Shown piece by piece: positions 36,117-45,178 of a stretch of 64,000 nucleotides of DNA. The position numbers and the translations under genes are program-made. Positions within the stretch are counted from its first letter, which is position 1; each line of letters starts with the position of its first letter. The DNA comes from Frigoribacterium sp. PhB160 (GTDB taxonomy: Bacteria > Actinomycetota > Actinomycetes > Actinomycetales > Microbacteriaceae). Location of the stretch: positions 789,539 through 853,538 of the forward strand of contig NZ_RKIE01000002.1 of assembly GCF_003751785.1 (NCBI RefSeq). The letters are read 5' to 3'. The notes beneath the pieces are model-generated. The model was not told the DNA's origin. It ran no database searches and saw only the letters and a program-made list of their open reading frames with translations.

Positions 36117-37661
36117 ATGACAGACACCCCCACGACCCCTCGCGACCCCGACGAGGTGAGCCAGGCCGACGACGTCGTCGCCCGCGTGCTCGACCGTGCG
36201 GCGTCCCGGGCCTCGGCCTACACCGTCTTCTCGCCCGCGCAGGCGATCCAGACGCGGTCCCTCGCCGACGTGGGCTCCGACGGCGACCAGTACGACCGCG
36301 AGGACCGCGCGGCGCTCCGGCGCGTGGCGGGCCTCTCGACCGAGCTCGAGGACGTCACCGAGGTCGAGTACCGGCAGCTCCGGCTCGAGAACGTGGTCCT
36401 GATCGGCGTGTACCCGCAGGGCTCGTCCACCGACGCCGAGAACTCGCTGCGCGAGCTCGCCGCGCTGGCCGAGACCGCGGGCGCCGTGGTGCTCGACGGC
36501 CTGCTGCAGCGTCGACCGAACCCCGACCCGAGCACGTACCTCGGCAAGGGCAAGGCCGAGGAGCTCCGCGCCACGGTCGCGGCGCTCGGCGCCGACACGG
36601 TCATCGCCGACACCGAGCTCGCGCCCAGCCAGCGCCGAGCCCTCGAGGACGTGGTGAAGGTCAAGGTCATCGACCGCACGGCCGTGATCCTCGACATCTT
36701 CAGCCAGCACGCGAAGAGCCGCGAGGGCAAGGCGCAGGTCGAGCTCGCCCAGCTCGAGTACCTGCTCCCGCGCCTCCGCGGCTGGGGCGACTCGATGTCC
36801 CGTCAGGCCGGTGGCCAGGTCGGCGGCGCCGGGGCCGGCATGGGCAGCCGAGGTCCGGGCGAGACGAAGATCGAGCTCGACCGCCGGCGCATCCACACGC
36901 GCATGGCGCGCCTCCGTCGCCAGATCAAGGAGATGAAGCCGGCACGCGACGCCAAGCGGGCCAACCGCGACCGCAACGAGGTCCCCTCGGTCGCCATCGC
37001 GGGCTACACGAACGCGGGCAAGTCGAGCCTGCTCAACCGCCTGACCAGCGCGGGCGTGCTCGTCGAGAACGCCCTGTTCGCGACGCTCGACGCGACCGTG
37101 CGCAAGAGCACGACCCCCGACGGCCGGCCCTTCACCTACGCCGACACGGTCGGGTTCGTGCGCAACCTGCCGCACCAGCTCGTCGAGGCGTTCCGCTCGA
37201 CGCTGGAGGAGGTCGCCGGCTCCGACGTCATCGTGCACGTCGTCGACGGGTCGCACCCCGACCCGTCGGCGCAGCTGGCGACGGTGCGGGACGTCATACA
37301 CGAGGTCGACGGGCGGGACATCCCCGAGATCGTCGTCTTCAACAAGAGCGACCTCGTCGACGACGACCAGCGTCTCGTGCTGCAGGGCCTCGAGCCCACC
37401 GCCGTGTTCGTCTCGGCCCGCACGGGCGAGGGCATGACCGAGCTGCTCGACCGCATCGCGGGAATCCTGCCGGAGCCCGAGGTCGAGCTCGACCTGCTCG
37501 TGCCCTACGACCGGGGCGAGGTCGTCTCGCACCTGCACGAGTCGGGCCGCGTCGTCACCACCGACTACGAAGAGGGCGGCACGCGCCTCCACGCCCGGGT
37601 CTACCCGAGCGACGTCGCGGGCCTCGAGCCCTTCGTGCAGCCGGTCGCGGCGACCCGCTAG
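36117..37661 (+). CDS. hflX: Ribosome-associated GTPase HflX
   Basis: A 514-residue Obg-HflX GTPase that splits stalled or heat-damaged ribosomes; in mycobacteria it also affects macrolide tolerance. It has the N-terminal HflX domain (VLIGVYPQGS..., LQRRPNPDPSTYLGKGKAEEL), a Gly-rich linker (QAGGQVGGAGAGMGSRGPGETKIE), G1 GYTNAGKS (296-303), G3 DTVGF, G4 NKSD, and a C-terminal domain. The N-terminus is about 70 residues longer than in E. coli. Confidence 0.96.
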   Translation: MTDTPTTPRDPDEVSQADDVVARVLDRAASRASAYTVFSPAQAIQTRSLADVGSDGDQYDREDRAALRRVAGLSTELEDVTEVEYRQLRLENVVLIGVYPQGSSTDAENSLRELAALAETAGAVVLDGLLQRRPNPDPSTYLGKGKAEELRATVAALGADTVIADTELAPSQRRALEDVVKVKVIDRTAVILDIFSQHAKSREGKAQVELAQLEYLLPRLRGWGDSMSRQAGGQVGGAGAGMGSRGPGETKIELDRRRIHTRMARLRRQIKEMKPARDAKRANRDRNEVPSVAIAGYTNAGKSSLLNRLTSAGVLVENALFATLDATVRKSTTPDGRPFTYADTVGFVRNLPHQLVEAFRSTLEEVAGSDVIVHVVDGSHPDPSAQLATVRDVIHEVDGRDIPEIVVFNKSDLVDDDQRLVLQGLEPTAVFVSARTGEGMTELLDRIAGILPEPEVELDLLVPYDRGEVVSHLHESGRVVTTDYEEGGTRLHARVYPSDVAGLEPFVQPVAATR

Positions 37662-37674
37662 CTCCCGCGCACGA

Positions 37675-37706
37675 CGAAGGCCCCCGTCCTCCGACGGGGG
37701 CCTTCG
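37675..37706. terminator. Terminator between hflX and lexA
   Basis: A 14-bp stem (cgaaggcccccgtc / gacgggggccttcg) with a 4-nt loop, serving convergent hflX and lexA. A second small hairpin, cgcctc-gag-gaggcg, follows at 37714-37728 and carries the GGAGGCGCG motif. Confidence 0.85.
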
Positions 37707-37763
37707 CTGCGTCCGCCTCGAGGAGGCGCGGGCCGCCGCCCCGAGGCCTCTCGCCCGGAGCGG

Positions 37764-38453
37764 TCAGATGGACCGCAGCACGGCGACGACCTTGCCGACG
37801 ATCTGCGCGTGGTCGCCGAGGATCGGCTCGAAGGCGCTGTTGCGGGGGAGCAGCCAGGTGTGGCCGTCACGCTGCCGGAAGACCTTGACGGTCGCCTCGT
37901 CGTCGAGCATCGCCGCGACGATGTCGCCGTTCTCGGCGCTCTGCTGCTGGCGGACGACCACCCAGTCGCCGTCGCAGATGGCCGCGTCGACCATGGAGTC
38001 GCCGACGACGCGGAGCATGAAGAGGTCGCCCTTGCCCACGAGCTGGCGGGGCAGGGGCATGACGTCCTCCACCTGCTGCTCGGCCGTGATCGGGATGCCC
38101 GCCGCGATGCGGCCGACCATCGGCACGTGCGCGGTGTCGCCGTCGTCGCTCGTCGTGAGGATGCTCGTGACGGGGGCCAGCGGGGCAGTCGCCTCGTCGG
38201 TGAGCACCTCGAGGGCCCGGGGCCGGTTCGGGTCGCGGCGGATGCGGCCGGCGAGCTCGAGCTGGTTCAGCTGGTGGGTCACGCTCGAGAGCGACCTGAG
38301 GCCGACGTCGTCGCCGATCTCCCGCATGCTCGGCGGATAGCCGCGCTGGGCGATGCTCGCCTGGATCGCCGCCAGGATCGACTCCTGCTTGGCCGTGAGG
38401 GCCTTGCGCGGCGTCGTGCCGTCGACCGTCCTCGCACGCTGCGGGTCGCTCAT
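37764..38453 (-). CDS. lexA: SOS repressor LexA
   Basis: A 229-residue repressor-protease. The winged helix-turn-helix is at about 20-85 ([24 protein letters not shown]). The cleavage site is Ala118-Gly119, with the catalytic pair Ser153 (GDSMVDA) and Lys190 (EATVKVF). RecA filaments trigger its self-cleavage. The ATG at 38453 follows AGGAGAG by a few nt; the frame is open upstream but runs through the SOS boxes. It is divergent from a LysM gene that it probably co-regulates. Confidence 0.97.
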   Translation of the reverse strand: MSDPQRARTVDGTTPRKALTAKQESILAAIQASIAQRGYPPSMREIGDDVGLRSLSSVTHQLNQLELAGRIRRDPNRPRALEVLTDEATAPLAPVTSILTTSDDGDTAHVPMVGRIAAGIPITAEQQVEDVMPLPRQLVGKGDLFMLRVVGDSMVDAAICDGDWVVVRQQQSAENGDIVAAMLDDEATVKVFRQRDGHTWLLPRNSAFEPILGDHAQIVGKVVAVLRSI

Positions 38454-38534
38454 GTCTCTCCTGCCGTCGGATGTCGGTGGTCGCTGTTTGACTCCCACCA
38501 TCGATCGAAACCGTATCCGATCACGGGTCCGGGG

Positions 38535-38550
38535 CGAAACACATGTTCGA
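38535..38550. promoter_or_regulatory. LexA (SOS) box 1 between lexA and the LysM gene
   Basis: CGAAACACATGTTCGA: AAAC-N4-GTTC, one base off the core GAAC-N4-GTTC. It lies 82 nt upstream of the lexA start and is likely autoregulatory. Confidence 0.7.
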
Positions 38551-38607
38551 GTGTGTCGCGAGAAATGCAGTCCGATGTTCGACTGCAGGGCTTGAGATCG
38601 AGCCTGA

Positions 38608-38636
38608 TCGAAGATATGTTCGGAACACGTCTTCGT
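38608..38636. promoter_or_regulatory. LexA (SOS) boxes 2 and 3 near the LysM gene
   Basis: TCGAAGATATGTTCGG (38608-38623) has one core mismatch (GAAG for GAAC); the overlapping CGGAACACGTCTTCGT (38621-38636) has GAAC-N4-CTTC. They lie about 70-100 nt upstream of the LysM gene. A lone half site, GTTCGA, is at 38577-38582. Confidence 0.6.
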
Positions 38637-38705
38637 GTCCGGCATTCCCGGCCGAGTGCCGGGCACGAACTCGTACGACTTCTCTCGCGGTGAAAGGACC
38701 ACCTC

Positions 38706-39158
38706 ATGAGCGCCATCGTCAGCACCATCACCCCCCGCAGTGCCTCGACGCGCCCCTCAGTGCGCACCGCCCGCACGACCGCGGCGACGAGCGGCGGTGC
38801 CGCGGTCGGTTCCGCCTCCCCGGTCGAGGCCTCGCCCGTGCCGGTCCGCACCCGCCTCCGCATCACGCGCCGGGGTCGTCGCGTGGTGGCCGGTGCCGTC
38901 GCGCTCCTCGCCGCGTCGATCGTCGGCGGGGTGCTCCTCGCCGGCCCGGGCGCCGTCGCCTCCGACACGGCGTCGTCGACGTCGTTCGAGTACGTGACGG
39001 TGCAGGGCGGCGAGTCGCTGTGGCAGGTCGCCCAAGACATCGCCCCCACGAAAGACCCCCGCGACGTCGTGAGCGACCTGGTCCGCCTGAACGCGCTCGG
39101 CAGCGCCGAGGTCAGCGCCGGCCAGAGCTTGGCCGTCCCGGAGAAGTACACCGACTGA
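38706..39158 (+). CDS. LysM membrane protein, probable SOS cell-division inhibitor (DivS/YneA type)
   Basis: A 150-residue protein with a Ser/Thr/Ala-rich cytosolic N-terminus (1-50), an RRGRRV basic stop, one membrane helix (about 60-80) and an external LysM-like domain (about 95-146, [13 protein letters not shown]...[18 protein letters not shown]) that should bind peptidoglycan. This form, divergent from lexA and under SOS boxes, matches the damage-induced division inhibitors YneA (Bacillus), DivS (Corynebacterium) and Rv2719c (Mycobacterium). The function is inferred from context and layout. Ribosome site gaaagga precedes the ATG. Confidence 0.82.
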   Translation: MSAIVSTITPRSASTRPSVRTARTTAATSGGAAVGSASPVEASPVPVRTRLRITRRGRRVVAGAVALLAASIVGGVLLAGPGAVASDTASSTSFEYVTVQGGESLWQVAQDIAPTKDPRDVVSDLVRLNALGSAEVSAGQSLAVPEKYTD

Positions 39159-39234
39159 CGCCGTCGTCACCGACCCGCTCGCGGCGTCGCCGTGACGTCG
39201 GCCGGCCCCGGTCGAGACCCGACGGCCGCACGCC

Positions 39235-39240
39235 TACCAT
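39235..39240 (+). promoter_or_regulatory. Leaderless -10 box of hisC
   Basis: TACCAT, 7 nt before GTG 39248. An in-frame ATG at 39239 overlaps the box and is therefore not preferred. Confidence 0.5.
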
Positions 39241-39247
39241 GGAGGGC

Positions 39248-40333
39248 GTGTCCTTCAGTCTCGACGACCTCCCCCTCCGCGACGACCTGAGGGGTCTGGC
39301 GCCCTACGGTGCCCCGCAGGCCAGGGTGCCCGTAGCCCTCAACGTGAACGAGAACACGCACCCGATCCCCGACGACGTCGCGCGCGACATCGTCGAGTCG
39401 GTGGCCCGGGCCGTGCTCGAGGTGAACCGCTACCCCGACCGCGAGTTCACGCCCCTGCGCGACGCTCTCGCCGGATACCTCGGCCACGGTCTCACCCGCG
39501 ACAACATCTGGGCCGCGAACGGCTCGAACGAGGTCATCCAGCAACTGCTGCAGGCCTTCGGCGGGCCCGGCCGGTCGGTGCTCGGCTTCCCGCCCACGTA
39601 CTCGATGCACTCGATCATCGCGGCCGGCACCGGCAGCCGGTGGATCGAGGGCGTCCGCGACGCCGGCTTCGCGATCTCGCCCGAGACCGCCGTCGCCGAG
39701 ATCCGTCGCCACGCGCCCGACATCGTCTTCTTCTGCGGCCCGAACAACCCGACCGGCACCCCGCTCGAGCTCGAGACCATCGCGGCCGCGTACGACGCGA
39801 CCGACGGCATCGTGTTCGTCGACGAGGCCTACGCCGAGTTCATGCCCACGGGGCAGCCGACCGCACTCACCCTGCTCGAGGGGCGTCCGCGCCTCGTGGT
39901 GTCCCGCACCATGAGCAAGGCCTTCGCGTTCGCCGGCGCCCGGGTCGGGTACCTGGCCGCGCACCCGGCGGTGGCCGACGCGATGCGTCTCGTGCGCCTC
40001 CCGTACCACCTGTCGTCCCTGACACAGGCGGCCGCGGTCGCCGCGTTGCAGCACGCCGACGAGATGCTCGCCATGGTCGACGACATCAAGGAGCAGCGCG
40101 ACCGGATCATGCGCGTGCTGACCGAGCTCGGCTACGAGCCCTGGCCCACCTGGTCGAACTTCGTCCTCTTCGGCGGGGTCGACGACCCGGGCGACGTCTT
40201 CCGGCGCCTGCTCGAGAAGGGCGTCATCGTCCGCGACCTCGGCATCCCGGGGCACCTGCGCGTCAGCGCGGGCACGGAGGCCGAGACCACCACGTTCCTC
40301 GACGCGCTGCGCGACATTAGGCTCTCCTCGTGA
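39248..40333 (+). CDS. hisC: Histidinol-phosphate aminotransferase
   Basis: A 361-residue fold-type I PLP enzyme for the seventh step of histidine synthesis. It has the PLP lysine Lys224 in [17 protein letters not shown], the NNPTG motif (166-170), the Asp/Tyr pair VDEAYAEF and a C-terminal arginine region (HLRVSAGT). The GTG start is supported by the leaderless -10; ATG 39239 (three codons longer) is the alternative. It overlaps hisB by 4 nt. Confidence 0.94.
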   Translation: MSFSLDDLPLRDDLRGLAPYGAPQARVPVALNVNENTHPIPDDVARDIVESVARAVLEVNRYPDREFTPLRDALAGYLGHGLTRDNIWAANGSNEVIQQLLQAFGGPGRSVLGFPPTYSMHSIIAAGTGSRWIEGVRDAGFAISPETAVAEIRRHAPDIVFFCGPNNPTGTPLELETIAAAYDATDGIVFVDEAYAEFMPTGQPTALTLLEGRPRLVVSRTMSKAFAFAGARVGYLAAHPAVADAMRLVRLPYHLSSLTQAAAVAALQHADEMLAMVDDIKEQRDRIMRVLTELGYEPWPTWSNFVLFGGVDDPGDVFRRLLEKGVIVRDLGIPGHLRVSAGTEAETTTFLDALRDIRLSS

Positions 40334-40944
40334 CCGATCAGCGCAGCCCTCGCACGGCGTCCCTCTCGCGGGCGACGAGCGAGTCGAGCATCTCCCTGTC
40401 CCTCGACCTCGACGGCACCGGCGCCTCCACCGTGTCGTCGTCCGTGCCGTTCTTCGACCACCTGCTGACCGCGCTGTCCAAGCACTCGCTGATCGACCTC
40501 GACGTGACGGCGACGGGCGACACCCTCATCGACGTCCACCACACGGTGGAGGACATCGGCATCACGCTCGGCACGGCGCTGAGGCAGGCCCTCGGCGACA
40601 AGCGGGGCATCTCGCGCTACGGCGACGCGCTCGTCCCGCTCGACGAGGCGCTCGTGCAGGCCGTCGTCGACGTCTCGGGCCGGCCGTACCTCGTGCACAC
40701 GGGCGAGCCCGAGGGCTTCGAGTACCACCTCATCGGCGGCCACTTCACGGGGTCGATGGTGCGCCACGTCCTCGAGGCCATCACCTTCCACGCCGGCATC
40801 ACCGTCCACGTGCGCGTGCTCGCCGGTCGCGACCCGCACCACATCGCCGAGGCCGAGTTCAAGGCCTTCGCCCGGGCGCTCCGTCAGGCCGTCGAGCCCG
40901 ACGCACGCGTCTCGGGCGTGCCGTCGACGAAGGGCTCCCTGTGA
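40330..40944 (+). CDS. hisB: Imidazoleglycerol-phosphate dehydratase
   Basis: A 204-residue monofunctional enzyme of the fungal/actinobacterial type, without the phosphatase domain of E. coli HisB. The duplicated metal-binding motifs are [13 protein letters not shown] with [14 protein letters not shown], and HLIGGHF with [15 protein letters not shown]. It makes imidazole acetol-phosphate. GTG start, overlapping hisC and hisH by 4 nt on each side, so the cluster is tightly coupled. Confidence 0.96.
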   Translation: MTDQRSPRTASLSRATSESSISLSLDLDGTGASTVSSSVPFFDHLLTALSKHSLIDLDVTATGDTLIDVHHTVEDIGITLGTALRQALGDKRGISRYGDALVPLDEALVQAVVDVSGRPYLVHTGEPEGFEYHLIGGHFTGSMVRHVLEAITFHAGITVHVRVLAGRDPHHIAEAEFKAFARALRQAVEPDARVSGVPSTKGSL

Positions 40945-41576
40945 CGGCGCGTCCGAGCGTCGTCGTCCTCGACTACGGCAGCGGCAACGTCCACTCCGCC
41001 GTCAAGGCCCTCGAGCTCGCCGGCGCCGACGTCGAGCTCACCGCCGACCGCGGTCGCGTCCAGGCGGCCGACGGGCTGTTCGTGCCCGGGGTGGGCGCGT
41101 TCTCGGCGGTCATGAGCCAGCTCGAGTCGGTGCGCGGCGGCGAGCTCGTCGACCGGCGCCTGGCAGGCGGTCGCCCCGTCATGGGCATCTGCGTCGGCAT
41201 GCAGGTCTTCTTCGAGGGCGGCGTCGAGCGCGGCAACACGACGGGCGGCCTCGGCGCCTGGCCCGGCGTCGTCGACGAGCTGAAGGCCGACGTCCTGCCG
41301 CACATGGGCTGGAACACCGTCGACGCCCCCGAGGGCAGCGTCCTGTTCGACGGCGTCCGCGACGAGCGTTTCTACTTCGTCCACTCGTTCGCGGCGCAGC
41401 AGTGGACCCTCGACGTCATCCGCCCCTTCCCCGAGCCCCACGTGACCTGGGCCGACCACGGCGGCCGCTTCGTCGCCGCGGTCGAGAACGGGCCGCTGTG
41501 GGCCACGCAGTTCCACCCCGAGAAGTCGGGGGAGCCGGGCATCCGCCTGCTCTCGAACTGGCTCGGCACCCTCTGA
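40941..41576 (+). CDS. hisH: Imidazole glycerol phosphate synthase, glutaminase subunit
   Basis: A 211-residue class I glutamine amidotransferase that supplies ammonia to HisF (not in the window). The catalytic cysteine is Cys84 in MGICVGMQ, and the His/Glu pair is in the C-terminal [16 protein letters not shown] opens the protein as in all HisH. GTG overlaps the hisB stop. Confidence 0.95.
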   Translation: MTARPSVVVLDYGSGNVHSAVKALELAGADVELTADRGRVQAADGLFVPGVGAFSAVMSQLESVRGGELVDRRLAGGRPVMGICVGMQVFFEGGVERGNTTGGLGAWPGVVDELKADVLPHMGWNTVDAPEGSVLFDGVRDERFYFVHSFAAQQWTLDVIRPFPEPHVTWADHGGRFVAAVENGPLWATQFHPEKSGEPGIRLLSNWLGTL

Positions 41577-41647
41577 TCCCCTGACCCGTCCACGTCCGCT
41601 GCCCGGCGGGCCCTCGTCACCACGCGCGTCCCCGCGAGAGAGACACC

Positions 41648-42394
41648 ATGAGCGACTTCTGCACGACTCCCGGCCTCACCCTGTTCCCCGCCGTCGACGT
41701 GGCCGGCGGCCAGGCCGTCCGCCTCACCCAGGGCGAGGCCGGCAGCGAGACCGGGTACGGCGACCCCGTCGCCGCCGCCGACGACTGGAAGAACCAGGGC
41801 GCCGAGTGGCTGCACCTCGTCGACCTCGACGCTGCGTTCGGCCGGGGCGACAACCGCTCGGTCATCAAGAAGGTCATCCGCCAGGTCAAGGGCATCGACG
41901 TCGAGCTGAGCGGCGGCATCCGCGACGACCGCTCGCTCGACGACGCGCTCGCGACGGGCGTCAAGCGCATCAACCTCGGCACCGCGGCGCTGGAGAACCC
42001 CGAGTGGGCCGCCCACGTCATCGCCGAGTACGGCGAGGCCGTCGCGGTGGGCCTCGACGTGCGGGGCACCACGCTCGCCGCCCGGGGCTGGACCGAGGAG
42101 GGCGGGGACCTCTGGACCGTGCTCGCCCGCCTCGAGGACGCCGGATGCGCGCGGTACGTCGTCACGGACGTCACGAAGGACGGCACCCTCCAGGGCCCCA
42201 ACCTCGACCTGCTGCGCCAGGTGACGGAGCGCACCGACCGCCCGGTCGTCGCCTCCGGCGGCATCTCGAGCCTCGACGACATCGCCGCCCTCCGTGCGCT
42301 GGTGCCCCTCGGCGTCGAGGGCGCCATCGTGGGCAAGGCGCTGTACTCCGGCGCGTTCACGCTCGCCGCCGCGCTCGACGTCGCCTCCGACTGA
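41648..42394 (+). CDS. priA: Bifunctional HisA/TrpF isomerase PriA
   Basis: A 248-residue TIM barrel with the two phosphate-binding half-barrel motifs of HisA ([11 protein letters not shown] and [11 protein letters not shown]), the first catalytic Asp in [15 protein letters not shown] and the second in [10 protein letters not shown]. In actinobacteria lacking trpF this enzyme serves both histidine and tryptophan synthesis. Whether trpF is absent here cannot be seen, so the dual role is inferred from lineage. Ribosome site gagagaga precedes the ATG; it is separated from hisH by 71 nt. Confidence 0.9.
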   Translation: MSDFCTTPGLTLFPAVDVAGGQAVRLTQGEAGSETGYGDPVAAADDWKNQGAEWLHLVDLDAAFGRGDNRSVIKKVIRQVKGIDVELSGGIRDDRSLDDALATGVKRINLGTAALENPEWAAHVIAEYGEAVAVGLDVRGTTLAARGWTEEGGDLWTVLARLEDAGCARYVVTDVTKDGTLQGPNLDLLRQVTERTDRPVVASGGISSLDDIAALRALVPLGVEGAIVGKALYSGAFTLAAALDVASD

Positions 42395-43227
42395 TGGCCG
42401 GGGCGGCAGACGGGCACCCCGGGCCCCACGCCCACGGCGGCCACGCGGCCGGGGCCGACAGCGCCGGTCAGCCGTGGGCGGGTCGCACCTTCCAGCACCA
42501 CGACACGGCGTACGCCGGCGACGACGGCTCTGCCGACCCGCGCCTCCTCGAGGCGCTGCGTCGCTTCCACGCCGACGAGGTGGGCGAGGTCGACGTGGTC
42601 GACGCCCTCCGCGAGGCGCGTCTGCTCGTGCCGCTCGTCGCCGTCGCCGGCGAGGAGGGGCTCGACGACCGGGGCGTGCGCGTCGACAAGACCCAGGAGC
42701 TCTCGATCGTCACGGTCGCCGGCCCCGACGGGCGCGACGTGCTGCCCGCCTTCACGTCGGTGGACACGCTGCGTGCCTGGGACCCGCGCGCCCGCCCGGT
42801 GCCGGTCGAGTCGCGTCGCATCGCCCTCGCGGCAGCGGCGGAGTCGACCGACCGGCTCGTGCTCGACCCCGGCTCGGCGACCGAGTTCGGCGTGCGGCGC
42901 CCCGCGCTGTGGGCCGTCGCCCAGGGTCTGCCCTGGCGGCCGAGCCACGTCGACGACGGCGTGCTGAGGGCCTTCCTCGAGGCGTCGGCCGACGAGGAGG
43001 CGCTGGTCGGCGTCGCGATCGCACCCGGCTACCGCTCGGCCCGCCTCGGCCCGCCCGAGGTCGTGGTCCAGCTCGCGGTGCGGGCAGGGCTCGACGCCCA
43101 GCGGCTCGGCGAGCTCCTCGAGCGGCTGCAGGCGCGGTGGTCGGCCGACCCGGTGATCACCGAGCGGGTCGACAGCATGGCCGTGAAGGTCGTCGCCGCG
43201 GAACGTCCGCCCGGCGCGATCGGCTAG
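42394..43227 (+). CDS. SseB family protein
   Basis: A 277-residue protein starting inside the priA stop (TGATG). It has a His/Gly-rich N-terminus (HPGPHAHGGHAAG), then the SseB N-domain pattern (LLEALRRF...EARLLVPLVAV, VTVAGPDGRDVLPAFTSVDTLRAWDP..RPVPV) and a C-terminal SseB-like half. The family is widespread next to hisA/priA in actinobacteria; no biochemical role is known. Its last 4 bases overlap the end of the converging DUF1844 gene. Confidence 0.88.
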   Translation: MAGAADGHPGPHAHGGHAAGADSAGQPWAGRTFQHHDTAYAGDDGSADPRLLEALRRFHADEVGEVDVVDALREARLLVPLVAVAGEEGLDDRGVRVDKTQELSIVTVAGPDGRDVLPAFTSVDTLRAWDPRARPVPVESRRIALAAAAESTDRLVLDPGSATEFGVRRPALWAVAQGLPWRPSHVDDGVLRAFLEASADEEALVGVAIAPGYRSARLGPPEVVVQLAVRAGLDAQRLGELLERLQARWSADPVITERVDSMAVKVVAAERPPGAIG

Positions 43228-43583
43228 TTGACCGGACCGGTGAGCTTCTCGCCGGGTCCCTGGCCCACGGCGTCAGGGATGGCGCTGGCCTCGCGGAAGG
43301 CCAGCTGGAGCGACCGCAGGCCGTCGCGGAGGGCACGGGCGTGCTGGTCGCCGATCTCGGGTGCGCTGGCCGTGACCAGCCCGGCGAGGGAGGTGATGAG
43401 CTTGCGCGCCTCGTCGAGGTCGGTCTGGGCGGCGGGGTCGTCGGCGAGCCCCACCTTGACGGCTGCCGCGCTCATGAGGTGCACGGCGACCGTGTTGATC
43501 ACCTCGACGGCGTTGACGTCGGCGATGTCGCGGACGGCCTCGTCGGCCGGGCTGTCGGGCTGGTGGTCGGGGGTGTGGCTCAC
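43224..43583 (-). CDS. DUF1844 family protein
   Basis: A 119-residue small helical protein. The core DVNAVEVINTVAVHLMSAAAVKVGLADDPA..DLDEARKLITSLAGLV is the DUF1844 signature. It is known only as a conserved neighbour of infC in actinobacteria. GTG 43583 is chosen because gaggaac lies 4-5 nt upstream. Its stop overlaps that of the SseB gene on the other strand (shared CTAG). Confidence 0.88.
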   Translation of the reverse strand: MSHTPDHQPDSPADEAVRDIADVNAVEVINTVAVHLMSAAAVKVGLADDPAAQTDLDEARKLITSLAGLVTASAPEIGDQHARALRDGLRSLQLAFREASAIPDAVGQGPGEKLTGPVN

Positions 43584-43659
43584 GGGCTGTTCCTCTGCTA
43601 ACATCGTCCAGGCTCGGAGCGTCTGCTCCGTGCGAAAGTGGAGATTCTCCCACCCGCGC

Positions 43660-43678
43660 TTGACCGTTGAACTAGGTT
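43660..43678 (+). promoter_or_regulatory. Promoter region of the infC operon
   Basis: TAGGTT at 43673-43678 is a good -10 box, giving a leader of about 165 nt. TTGACC at 43660-43665 is too close to be its -35 element and may belong to another start. A long structured infC leader is usual in bacteria. The rest of the gap 43584-43853 shows no gene. Confidence 0.4.
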
Positions 43679-43853
43679 ACCGGGTTGTTGGCACCCCGTC
43701 GGTGTCGTCACGAAGCACCATCTCGTGGCGAGGCAGGCAGCCAGGGTGCAGCGACGTCCTCGCACCCCCGTGGTGCGTCGCGACGCGGACCTCCCCTTTC
43801 CCTGCGGTGCCACCGGCTCCGCAGCGTCGAGAGAATCAACAGAGGAGTCCCGC

Positions 43854-44483
43854 ATCAGCGATCCCCGTACGAACGACCGAATCCGCGTCCCCGAGGTCCG
43901 CCTCGTCGGGCCTGGCGGAGAGCAGGTCGGCGTCGTCCCCATCGCCATGGCCCTGCGCCTCGCCGCAGAGGCCGAGCTCGACCTGGTCGAGGTGGCCCCG
44001 AACTCGAAGCCTCCCGTGGCCAAGATCATGGATCACGGAAAGTTCAAGTACGAGGCTGCGCAGAAGGCGAAGGAGGCTCGTCGCAACCAGGCGAACACCA
44101 TCCTCAAAGAGGTGCGCTTCCGCCTGAAGATCGACAAGCACGACTACGAGACCAAGCGCAAGCGCGCCGAGGGCTTCCTGCAGGGCGGCGACAAGGTCAA
44201 GGCCATGATCCTGTTCCGCGGTCGCGAGCAGTCGCGTCCCGACCAGGGCGTCCGCCTCCTGCAGCGCTTCGCGGAGGACGTCTCCGAGTGGGGCAGCGTC
44301 GAGTCGACGCCGACGATCGACGGCCGCAACATGGTCATGGTCATCGGCCCCCACAAGAACAAGTCCGAGGCGAAGGCCGAGGCCGAAGCCCGCAAGGCGG
44401 CGAACAAGGCCCCCAAGCACCCGACGTCCGACCAGGTCCCGGCCGATGCACCGGCCGACGCACCGACAGAAGAGAGCAAGTAA
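43854..44483 (+). CDS. infC: Translation initiation factor IF-3, starting at a rare AUC codon
   Basis: A 209-residue protein with IF3-N ([29 protein letters not shown]) and IF3-C ([24 protein letters not shown]) domains and an Ala/Pro/Asp tail. IF-3 keeps 30S subunits free and checks the start codon. The family N-terminus coincides with ATC at 43854, 6 nt after the ideal ribosome site agaggag. No ATG or GTG exists at the right place, and the upstream frame encodes unrelated residues. Rare starts (AUU/AUC) in infC allow IF-3 to repress its own translation in E. coli; the same is likely here. Confidence 0.95.
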   Translation: MSDPRTNDRIRVPEVRLVGPGGEQVGVVPIAMALRLAAEAELDLVEVAPNSKPPVAKIMDHGKFKYEAAQKAKEARRNQANTILKEVRFRLKIDKHDYETKRKRAEGFLQGGDKVKAMILFRGREQSRPDQGVRLLQRFAEDVSEWGSVESTPTIDGRNMVMVIGPHKNKSEAKAEAEARKAANKAPKHPTSDQVPADAPADAPTEESK

Positions 44484-44486
44484 GAC

Positions 44487-44681
44487 ATGCCCAAGCAGAA
44501 GACCCACTCCGGCGCCAAGAAGCGCTTCAAGGTCACCGGTTCCGGCAAGATCATGAAGCAGCAGGCCGGCATGCGCCACAACCTCGAGGTGAAGAGCGCC
44601 AAGCGCAAGGCTCGCCTGAACCAGGACCAGGTGCTCGCCCCCGCCGACGCCAAGGTCGCCAAGAAGCTTCTCGGTCACTGA
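44487..44681 (+). CDS. rpmI: 50S ribosomal protein L35
   Basis: A 64-residue basic protein: [20 protein letters not shown] and the LNQDQV segment are diagnostic. It starts 3 nt after the infC stop with its ribosome site (gagcaagtaag) inside the infC end, so it is translated with infC. Confidence 0.98.
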   Translation: MPKQKTHSGAKKRFKVTGSGKIMKQQAGMRHNLEVKSAKRKARLNQDQVLAPADAKVAKKLLGH

Positions 44682-44711
44682 CCGCTGACACGAACGTAGA
44701 GGAACAAGAAA

Positions 44712-45098
44712 ATGGCAAGAGTCAAGAGAGCGGTCAACGCCGCCAAGAAGCGTCGCGTCGTCCTCGAGCGCGCCGAGGGCTACCGCGGTCAGCGTTCGCG
44801 CCTGTACCGCAAGGCCAAGGAGCAGGTCACCCACTCGCTCGTCTACTCGTACCGTGACCGCCGTGCGCGCAAGGGCGAGTTCCGCCGCCTGTGGATCCAG
44901 CGCATCAACGCCGCGTCGCGTGCGAACGGCCTGACCTACAACCGCCTCATCCAGGGCCTCGCCCTGGCCGGCGTCGAGGTCGACCGCCGCATCCTCGCCG
45001 AGCTGGCCGTCAACGAGCCCGCCACGTTCGCGTCGATCGTCGCGACGGCGAAGGCCGCCCTGCCCGCCGACACGTCGGCCCCCAAGGCCGCGGCCTGA
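44712..45098 (+). CDS. rplT: 50S ribosomal protein L20
   Basis: A 128-residue rRNA-binding assembly protein ([40 protein letters not shown]). It is the last gene of infC-rpmI-rplT and has aggaaca as ribosome site. In other bacteria L20 represses its own operon by binding the leader; whether that holds here is not visible. A strong hairpin follows. Confidence 0.98.
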   Translation: MARVKRAVNAAKKRRVVLERAEGYRGQRSRLYRKAKEQVTHSLVYSYRDRRARKGEFRRLWIQRINAASRANGLTYNRLIQGLALAGVEVDRRILAELAVNEPATFASIVATAKAALPADTSAPKAAA

Positions 45099-45118
45099 CC
45101 CGGCAGCACACCCCCTGA

Positions 45119-45154
45119 CGACGGGCCCGACAGCATCTGCTGTCGGGCCCGTCG
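45119..45154 (+). terminator. Terminator of infC-rpmI-rplT
   Basis: Arms of up to 17 bp (cgacgggcccgacagca / tgctgtcgggcccgtcg) around a 2-nt centre, in effect a 16-bp stem with a 4-nt loop, 20 nt after rplT. Confidence 0.85.
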
Positions 45155-45166
45155 TCCGTCGTGTGG

Positions 45167-45172
45167 GATGCT
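45167..45172 (+). promoter_or_regulatory. Probable leaderless -10 box of the RNA methyltransferase gene
   Basis: GATGCT, 6 nt before GTG 45179; the first base deviates from TANNNT. Confidence 0.35.
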
Positions 45173-45178
45173 CGTGGC

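Noticed and set aside
41648..42394. priA as the replication restart helicase
   Set aside because: The protein is a TIM-barrel isomerase; the shared symbol is a coincidence.
43725..43853. N-terminal extension of IF-3 from an upstream GTG
   Set aside because: The extra residues match nothing in IF-3 and the GTG has no ribosome site, while agaggag precedes the ATC.
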